Positions 58,301 through 64,000 of a stretch of 64,000 nucleotides of DNA are shown one piece after another. The notes beneath the pieces are model-generated. The model did not search any database and was not told the DNA's origin. It saw only the letters and a list, made by a program, of their open reading frames with translations. Source of the stretch: Trachythela sp. YZ-2020 (taxonomy: Eukaryota; Cnidaria; Anthozoa; Malacalcyonacea; Clavulariidae); assembly GCA_016169945.1 (NCBI GenBank), contig JADLSH010000331.1, forward strand, positions 806,001-870,000, given 5' to 3'. Made by a program: the position numbers and the translations under genes. Each line of letters begins with the position of its first letter. Position 1 is the first letter of the stretch.

Positions 58301-58915
58301 AGTTTGTCAAACAAATAATAGGCGGCAATACATTTGTAGAAGCGGTTGTAACAATGGTATATTACGAAGAACAAGAATATCAGGCGATCATTATCAAACT
58401 TGACGAAGGGTCTTTGCTAGAAACGTCGATATTTGATTTTTATCTTTGTCAGGCTAGAAGAGAAAGGGTATACATTCTAGTCAACGCATATTTTTGCCCG
58501 AAAAAGTTCTTGCGGCGAGTGTGATAAAGTCATTAAAAGAAACAAGCATCTATAACACTTCGCTAACATCTCACACTTGGTATGAATAGAATGTCTTTAG
58601 CATGTAGAACTTCCGTGACACTTTCTGTCAATGGTGGTTCTTTTTCTATTTTGGTATATGACAATCTCTGGGTACCCAGCAACTGTTGCGTATTTAAATA
58701 TAAGATGCAGCATACCTCCAAATATTCTCGTTGATTCACTACACCCTGTTGCACTAAAAAGAGGTGAAATCTAGCAATAATTGACAGTATATTGCAAAAA
58801 CACATGCCGTGATTGATCGCCTGATATTCTTGCCCTTCGTAATCTACCATTACTACAGCCCCTTCTACCAATGTATTGCTGCCTATTATTCGTTTGACAA
58901 TTAAACTTGAGGATG
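58300..58915. repeat. Inverted pair of a coding-like segment
   Basis: Plus 58300-58398 (FVKQIIGGNTFVEAVVTMVY) and minus 58915-58818 (LIVKRIIGSNTLVEGAVVMV) are diverged inverted copies that keep the same frame and most residues, including EGQEYQA or EEQEYQA. Beyond them the sequences differ. The minus frame stays open to 58563. The parent gene is not recognised. Confidence 0.5.
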
Positions 58916-59199
58916 ACACTTTAAAGTGCCCATGTCACAAAATGGGACTTCGCATTGTTAGAATCGTCTTGAAACGTAGATTACGAAAATACAAGCCAGA
59001 ATTGAAATTTAGCTTGTTTTCAAGGAGTAATAAGGCAATGAAAATTTGAAAATTTCAAATTTTAACGGAAAAAGTTTCTGAAAACCGCGAAGGTAGGAAA
59101 CTGGTAACTAATACGTCACAATAGGAACACATTGCGCTCGGCGGAATCAAGGGGGAATCGAGATCAAGCCGGTTAAAATGAGTGATTAAACTCATAAAA

Positions 59200-60229
59200 A
59201 TGTCCTCCTCAAGTTCAGACATGGAGAATAAAAGTTACCAAAGCAATGACTCCGATTGGAATTATATTGCCGGGCCGTACCAGATCGAGAAATCTAGTGA
59301 AATCGATCAAAATACGGGTGAAGCGAAGTCAAGCGGCGATCACGAACAAGACGTTGGTCCATATGTAAACGAACCAGTTGCCGACGAAGAATGGCTCGCA
59401 AACTATCGCGAAAAAAAGCAATCCTACGACGAACGTCTTAAGGAACTACAGCGAAGACTTGATGGTACAGAAGAATTGAGTAAATGGTAAATATTTCGCT
59501 TTGATTTTGGTTGCGTGACTTGGGTTTCGTGACCCGTGAATATATCTTTACGCTACATGTACAGTATTCAAATTACAAAATATAATATTTCAGGTGTAAA
59601 TGTGGCAATTGTCGCATTGAACTTCGTCGTAATGCCAAAGAGTGTCAATGCTGTACGGAGATTGAGGAGTGCGTCGATTCTCTAAGCAGTGACATTGTAC
59701 TGCAAGAAGTTGAAGTCCTACCATCATGTATAATCAAACATCCTGGTTTCCGGATACCTGGACCCTCCGTTTAGCGGCAGCTAAATTGCGAACACGAACG
59801 AAGCAAGAATACCGGCAAACAAGCAGACAAGATAGGTAAATAAACCTCTATTCTATTTCAACACATAAGGCCAAGTTACACGAGACAATTTTTGCTTGCA
59901 CTTGCAGCCGTCTAGTATCGGGGAAACGCAAGCCATGTTTACGGTATATAATAACATGGCTCTGCACATAAATTGCGTTGCAAGTTGCAGTAAATTGCAT
60001 ACTTACATGTGATGAACGCCTTATTGAAAGACTTAAAGTTTGATAACTTATTTCAATTCGTAGATTCTTTCGGAGCACAGCATACAGAACATTTGTGTGG
60101 ATGATGTTTGGGCATCTTGGAAATAAAAGATATCCCTTACCAGCATGTACATATGAGAAAATTAGGAGGCAGTTTATGCCTACTACTGATGAAGACTTTG
60201 TCGGATTTGTAGAGGTGGACAGCTCTTAA
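59200..60229 (+). pseudogene. P2X7 C-terminal-domain-like protein, three exons, one frameshift
   Basis: The exons are 59200-59486 (donor TG|GTAAAT), 59594-59835 (acceptor ATTTCAG, donor GATAG|GTAAAT) and 60064-60229 (acceptor ATTCGTAG, stop TAA). Exon 1 is acidic with ADEEWLANYREKKQSYDERL. The W codon is split and joins CKCGNCRIELRRNAKECQCC, the Cys-rich zinc-binding part of the P2X7 ballast domain, with IIKHPGF. A missing-base-type shift follows: DTWTLRLAAAKLRTRTKQEY is in another frame. Exon 3 reads STAYRTFVWMMFGHLG, RYPLPACTYEKIRRQF and FVGFVEV. There is no channel domain. Stand-alone proteins of this type are common in cnidarians; their function is unknown. Confidence 0.75.
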
Positions 60230-60834
60230 ATGTTGTTACCATAGTCAGACCATTGTTATAATAAACATATTTATGTGTATAAACCTTTTTTATCTTTTGT
60301 GTGTTAAAGTTTTATCAGCCACATCTATGCCAGTGGGGTTGTATACTTCAATATATACAGATTTTTTGGATTGAAGTAAACAACCACATTGTTAGGAAAT
60401 TGTCACAGCATATTTTTATCTAGTACATGAAATACAAGCAACCAACCTGTATGGGATGTTGATGTTTATACAGATGAGTTGAGAGTTTTATCTATAATTT
60501 ACTTGTGAAATGAACATTGAGATTTGCATCGCCGCGCCTTTAAATACAGTTTACACATGATGCATGATGAACTAAAGGCTAAATTAGTAAATAGGCAAAT
60601 AGCTAATATTGTGACTGGCTTTTACTCTCATCATTTTCTGTTTGTATAAAATTTAGAACAGTTTATAGTCCTTTTCAATATTATTACTGAATACTGTGTA
60701 GAAAATACAAAACAACGGTAACTCGGTGATGATGACTAAAACATATAGTCAAAAGCTAGAGCATGTTAATGCTCATTTTCGAAGATGGCGTTGTGTTGTA
60801 TTTTGTGAAAATACTCTTGCAGTGGTTGCCGTAA
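60230..60834. other. Space between convergent genes of the TTAA element
   Basis: Lies between the plus-strand stop and the minus-strand zinc-knuckle exon. Nothing recognised. Confidence 0.4.
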
Positions 60835-60976
60835 TTACTGGGTAGCCTTGTGATTCTTAAGGCAGTCCTTTATATTTTTATGTCCCTTCATCAAGTTCTT
60901 GCATACTACACATCTTGGAGGTGCTCTCCCTGCAGCTGATTTGGCAGCTCTTGCAGCCTTTTCTTGAGCAAGGAAA
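60835..60976 (-). CDS. Terminal exon with C2HC zinc knuckle
   Basis: The acceptor TTTATATGTTTCAG precedes 142 nt: one base completes a codon, then 46 codons and TAA. It is Ala/Arg/Lys-rich (AQEKAARAAKSAAGRAPPRC), then CVVCKNLMKGHKNIKDC, a CX2CX6HX5C knuckle. It is likely the last exon of the THAP-containing minus-strand gene; the joining exons are missing or unrecognised. Confidence 0.5.
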
Positions 60977-61474
60977 CTGAAACATATAAAACATGGCTTA
61001 ATTAATATTTACCAATTTCACTTGAATGGTGTTGTTGATGGGACATCAAGAGGTTTCCCTGCAGTGCGCGTGCGTGCGAGTAAATTTGTACAAGGTGTTA
61101 TAGCGCGTATTGTCTTACTTCTGACTTGTGTTTCTGTTCACTGCATATTGAGTCATATTGGGGCCCTTCATATTCAGTTTCAATTGAATTTTGTTTTCAA
61201 ACGTTGGTAAATGTTTTACTTTAATATCTTACACACCTTGATAGGGGTTAAACAGCATACGCATATTAGCAAGTATATATAATCTATAATCTATGAGGAA
61301 ATCTGAAACATTTGACGGGTTTTCCCTGCAGTGCGTACAAAATACCGCTGTAGATCAAAACATAATATACCGCACGTACTTTTGGAACGTTTTTCTTTTA
61401 TCATTACATCGTATTTTTCTTTTAATGTAATATATTTGTTCAATTGGACGATAGACAAACTAAATTTTCTGTAA

Positions 61475-61880
61475 AAAGACCTCTTGACTCTCGCAGACAA
61501 AGGTTTGTCGTCGGCAGTAGTTGTATGTTTCGGAATAGCAACAACGCCAATTTCGTCGGTAGCTAACCGCGGTTATTTACTAGAGAGGTTCGAAAACATT
61601 TCTGCAAGATCCTCCTTGGCAAAATGCGCAGAACAAACACTCGAGTTTGGAGTCGGATCCCATTTTGCTCGTTTTAAGCGCACGAAGTCAACCCACTGTT
61701 TGCGACTCTTTCTCGCTTCGGGCCTCTCGTCTCCAGCAAAAGGTATAAAATGAAGTGAAATGCATCTTTTGTGTTTCGTGACTTTTTGCGCTGTTGCCTT
61801 CTATATGATAGTACACGCAATAGTGTTTTCTATATTGTCGAGTTGGACGAGTTCCTATTGTAACGTCATACGCACAATTT
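61475..61880 (-). pseudogene. THAP zinc-finger domain remnant
   Basis: The minus strand has an initial Cys segment (HYCVYYHIEGNSAKSHETQK). After a frameshift it reads ISLHFIPFAGDERPEARKSR, QWVDFVRLKRAKWDPTPNSS and VCSAHFAKEDL, and after an in-frame TAA, ATDEIGVVAIPKH. The conserved THAP pattern of Cys, Trp, Pro, CS-x-HF and AVP-like end is present. THAP domains bind terminal repeats in P and Kolobok transposases. The second N-terminal Cys appears lost. Confidence 0.65.
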
Positions 61881-62339
61881 CGTACCAGTCTCTTTTTCGC
61901 GGTTTTCAGATTTTTCACTACACGAAATTCAATGACAATAACTTTTAAACTATAAATCTGATTTCAATTCTGTTTTAGAAGCTACTTACTTATTTTAACC
62001 ATAGATTTCAAAAATGCGAAGTCTTATTTTGTGACATGGGCACTTTAAATTCGATTTTCCGCCTGATTCCTAGACGACGACGCAACGATTGTAAGCCGAC
62101 ATCAAGCTGAATTTCTGGAAAGCCTAAATTACGAACAGCCTGCAGCACAACCTGACCAAAACGGCGAAAACCAGAAAGAAAATTTGCCGGTTAACATGGA
62201 CAAACGGACATGAGCAAATTCAAAGCCAAAGCAAAGAAGAGGGCACAAGACGTAAATCACTCGTCTTTTAGATCACTTTGAGCAAAATTTTAAGGTCTTA
62301 AATCAATTTTTTCAGTCTATCTTATGTATGATGAACCAG

Positions 62340-62414
62340 TAAAACTTTTAAGCCCTTCTGGTTAAAACCATCTTAAGTCACAATGCTTGTCTATTTTACT
62401 CTGTCTAACGGTGG
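62340..62414 (+). repeat. Satellite-like repeat, left of LTR element
   Basis: TTGTCTATTTTACTCTGTCT then AACGGTGG is a unit of the degenerate repeat that continues at 63654. The LTR element split it. Confidence 0.6.
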
Positions 62415-62686
62415 TGTAATGATATGCAAGTCATAGCATTTCAAGTGCAATGATGCGAACTTCCGGTGACAATGGCTCTATGATTTATACGCCTTAATAT
62501 TGTTTGTATTCTAGTTATAATCTCCGTACTGTAAGGGTTACGTTAAAATATAAAATGAGATTGTCGTTATAACATGGTGTCAGGAGTGCGATTTTGATAC
62601 ATTTTAAATCGAAATCTCATAGATTGTTGACTTATTTGTCTACGTGCAAACTGCCACGTACATGTATATATTGATCAAGCTAAACA

Positions 62687-62848
62687 ATGGCTGTCGCTAC
62701 GGGGTTTCGAACACCCGAAATGAATTGCCCTTATGAATTCGCCAAGCTTAAGCAGTATTGTAATCTGATTTTCTCTGGTCCGTTCTCAAAGAAGACGGAG
62801 ACAGAACAAGCGTCGTATATTCTCCTGTGGATAGGAAGACAGGTTTAG
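62687..62848 (+). pseudogene. gag N-terminal fragment
   Basis: MAVATGFRTPEMN and later KLKQYCNLIFSGPFSKKTET resemble the start of gag in mag-type elements. It stops at TAG 62846-62848, where the internal deletion joins pol. Confidence 0.65.
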
Positions 62849-62867
62849 AGACATAAAACAGTTCGTC

Positions 62868-63344
62868 TTGGATCAAAGACGAAGACAAAAGTCCAACCAA
62901 AGACGTAATGAGGAGACTGCAAGAGAACCAATAAAGCAGAAATATTACAACGACCAGATTACCAAAGCACAACCACGCCTTATCCCAGGTGAGAGAGTAA
63001 CTATTGAGAATCCAAAAACTTTCAAATGGGAACCAGCAGTGGTACAAGACAGGTTAAGGAGCGTTTCACGGTCGTATAATGTATGAACAAATTCTGGTGC
63101 AGAGGTACGCAGAAACAGCTCCCAAATTCTTTGTTTAATTCAAAAGAAAAGTTTTCGATTTGATGTGGAAGAGGATTCAACACTGGTCATCGAAGAAGAT
63201 GACACGTCGTCTAATCATAAGGACATTCCAGAAGCATATCGAGGATTGAATAACTCTCAGCAAGAATTGCCAGTCCCATGTCAGGTTGGCCAGAACAGCT
63301 ACAGAACTCGTAGTGGAAGAATTGTAAAGCCGCCATTGAGCTAG
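62868..63344 (+). pseudogene. pol C-terminal fragment (integrase C-terminus)
   Basis: PGERVTIENPKTFKWEPAVV is followed by SRSYNV and RTRSGRIVKPP, the usual tail of Gypsy-type integrase. TGA at 63084-63086 interrupts. The catalytic core is absent. Confidence 0.7.
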
Positions 63345-63653
63345 GTTAGACATGTGATTTTGCATGCTGCACAGACTAGTTAAATATTAGTATCTTGAGG
63401 CTATTGAACTGGCGCATGTAGCAATATTTTTATCCTAATGAAATTGTATAAAAAAATTAATGTAGGTAGTTTCCACTTAAGAGGGAAAGGGATGTAATTA
63501 TATGCAAGTCATAGCATTTGAAGTGCAATGATGCGAGCTTCCAGTGACAATGTTTACATGATTTATACGCCTTAACACTGTTTGTATTCTAGTTATGATC
63601 TCCGTACTGTAAAGGGTTAAGTTAAAATATAAAATGAGATTGTCGTCATAACA

Positions 63654-64000
63654 GGTGGCCAGACAATTTTACTCACAAAGGGGAACCTTTTGGGTGTTAA
63701 TTGGTTAACTGGACTATCTGTTAACTTCGGAAAACCCATGCCTTCTGTTAACCCATGAAGCTGCTTAATATTAGTCCGTCTAATGCCAGACAATCTTACT
63801 TGTCGAGTGGTATTAGTGTTGGTATAACTGTGTTAACCAGATTATATCTGTAATGCGCCCAATTGCACCTAACTTTGTCAAGGAGTAAGTGTTATTTTTG
63901 GGTGTTAAGAATATGTTAAGCCACAATGCGCCCTACCTTGTTATTTAACTTTGTCTAACCTCAGACGATTTTACTCGTCAAGGGGAAAGTGTTAAGTTTT
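63654..64000 (+). repeat. Degenerate satellite-like repeat at right edge
   Basis: CCAGACAATTTTACTCACAA, GCCAGACAATCTTACTTGTC and CAGACGATTTTACTCGTCAA recur at 63659, 63788 and 63962 with AAGGGGAAAGTGTTAA-like followers. It continues past the window. Confidence 0.65.

Larger units (their letters stand above)
58925..62044. mobile_element. TTAA-flanked, probably Kolobok-type transposon with cargo-like gene
   Basis: The ends are AGTGCCCATGTCACAAAAT and its inverse ATTTTGTGACATGGGCACT, with TTAA at 58921-58924 and 62045-62048. The inverted match extends to GACTTCGCATT. Inside are a three-exon P2X7-C-like gene on plus and, converging on it, a THAP domain remnant and a zinc-knuckle exon on minus. 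TTAA targets plus a THAP protein point to Kolobok rather than piggyBac. A complete catalytic transposase was not found. Confidence 0.7.
62415..63653 (+). mobile_element. Gypsy-like (mag/SURL-type) LTR retrotransposon, internally deleted
   Basis: LTRs at 62415-62574 and 63493-63653 start TGTAAT and end ATAACA, with about 14 differences. The 5-bp duplication GGTGG flanks both sides (62410-62414 and 63654-63658). TGGTGTCAGGAGTG right after the left LTR matches the 3' end of tRNA-Leu as primer site. AGAGGGAAAGGGA before the right LTR is the polypurine tract. Between them are only a gag start and the C-terminal end of pol. The element cannot move on its own. Confidence 0.92.

Noticed and set aside
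59200..60229. A full P2X receptor channel
   Set aside because: No transmembrane segments or extracellular Cys-rich channel domain; only the C-terminal ballast-like part is present.

Overview
The window is AT-rich animal DNA dense in introns and repeats. The gene content fits a marine invertebrate, most likely a cnidarian and probably an anthozoan: spliced genes with GT-AG introns, CR1/L2-like LINE, Penelope, Helitron, Crypton-like, hAT, Harbinger and probable Kolobok elements, a P2X7-C-terminal-like gene, and degenerate TTAGGG-like tracts. The species assignment is inference; no single feature proves it.

Region 1 (1-16.5 kb) is the 5' part of an alpha-2-macroglobulin/CD109/TEP-family gene on the minus strand. 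Five exons join in phase: 16538-16334, 10742-10601, 4249-4197, a 21-nt microexon at 3306-3286, and 3018-2967. The gene continues off the left edge. Its introns are filled with insertions: an antisense LINE, a 120-unit 9-bp minisatellite starting just past a splice donor, a 5.9-kb imperfect palindrome, a 1.5-kb foldback element, a Penelope fragment and several MITEs.

Region 2 (17-24.6 kb) has no confirmed host gene. It holds short first-exon fragments of a Crypton-like (KIAA1958/ZMYM-type) gene next to strong hairpins, plus repeat fragments and a possible signal-peptide exon at 21029-20913.

Region 3 (24.66-29.52 kb) is a nearly intact DNA transposon. It has long inverted termini, an 8-of-9-bp matching target duplication and a three-exon, 911-codon minus-strand gene broken only by one in-frame TAA. 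I cannot assign its superfamily. It lies between two TTAA-flanked 17-bp inverted termini 7.6 kb apart.

Region 4 (30-48 kb) is mostly nested repeats. A repeat family with a conserved end (CATGCATGCAG..CCCCTCGCC) recurs at least seven times across the window. Harbinger and hAT MITEs sit in its copies or in other duplicated DNA, where empty sites date the insertions.

Region 5 (48.2-51.1 kb) is a decayed Helitron on the minus strand with a 521-bp tandem duplication. Region 6 (52.97-54.16 kb) is an almost full-length carbohydrate sulfotransferase with two in-frame stops. Next comes a decayed, intronless Crypton-like gene (54.41-55.24 kb) and a tRNA-derived SINE.

Region 7 (58.9-62.0 kb) is a TTAA-flanked, probably Kolobok-type element. 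It carries a three-exon P2X7-C-terminal-like gene on plus, and a broken THAP exon plus a zinc-knuckle exon on minus. Region 8 (62.4-63.65 kb) is an internally deleted Gypsy-like LTR element with a perfect 5-bp duplication, inserted in a satellite-like repeat that runs off the right edge.

Most coding material is mobile-element protein or recently broken. The clearest host locus is the macroglobulin gene. Gene models were built by eye from splice sites, phase and remembered family motifs; no database search was possible.
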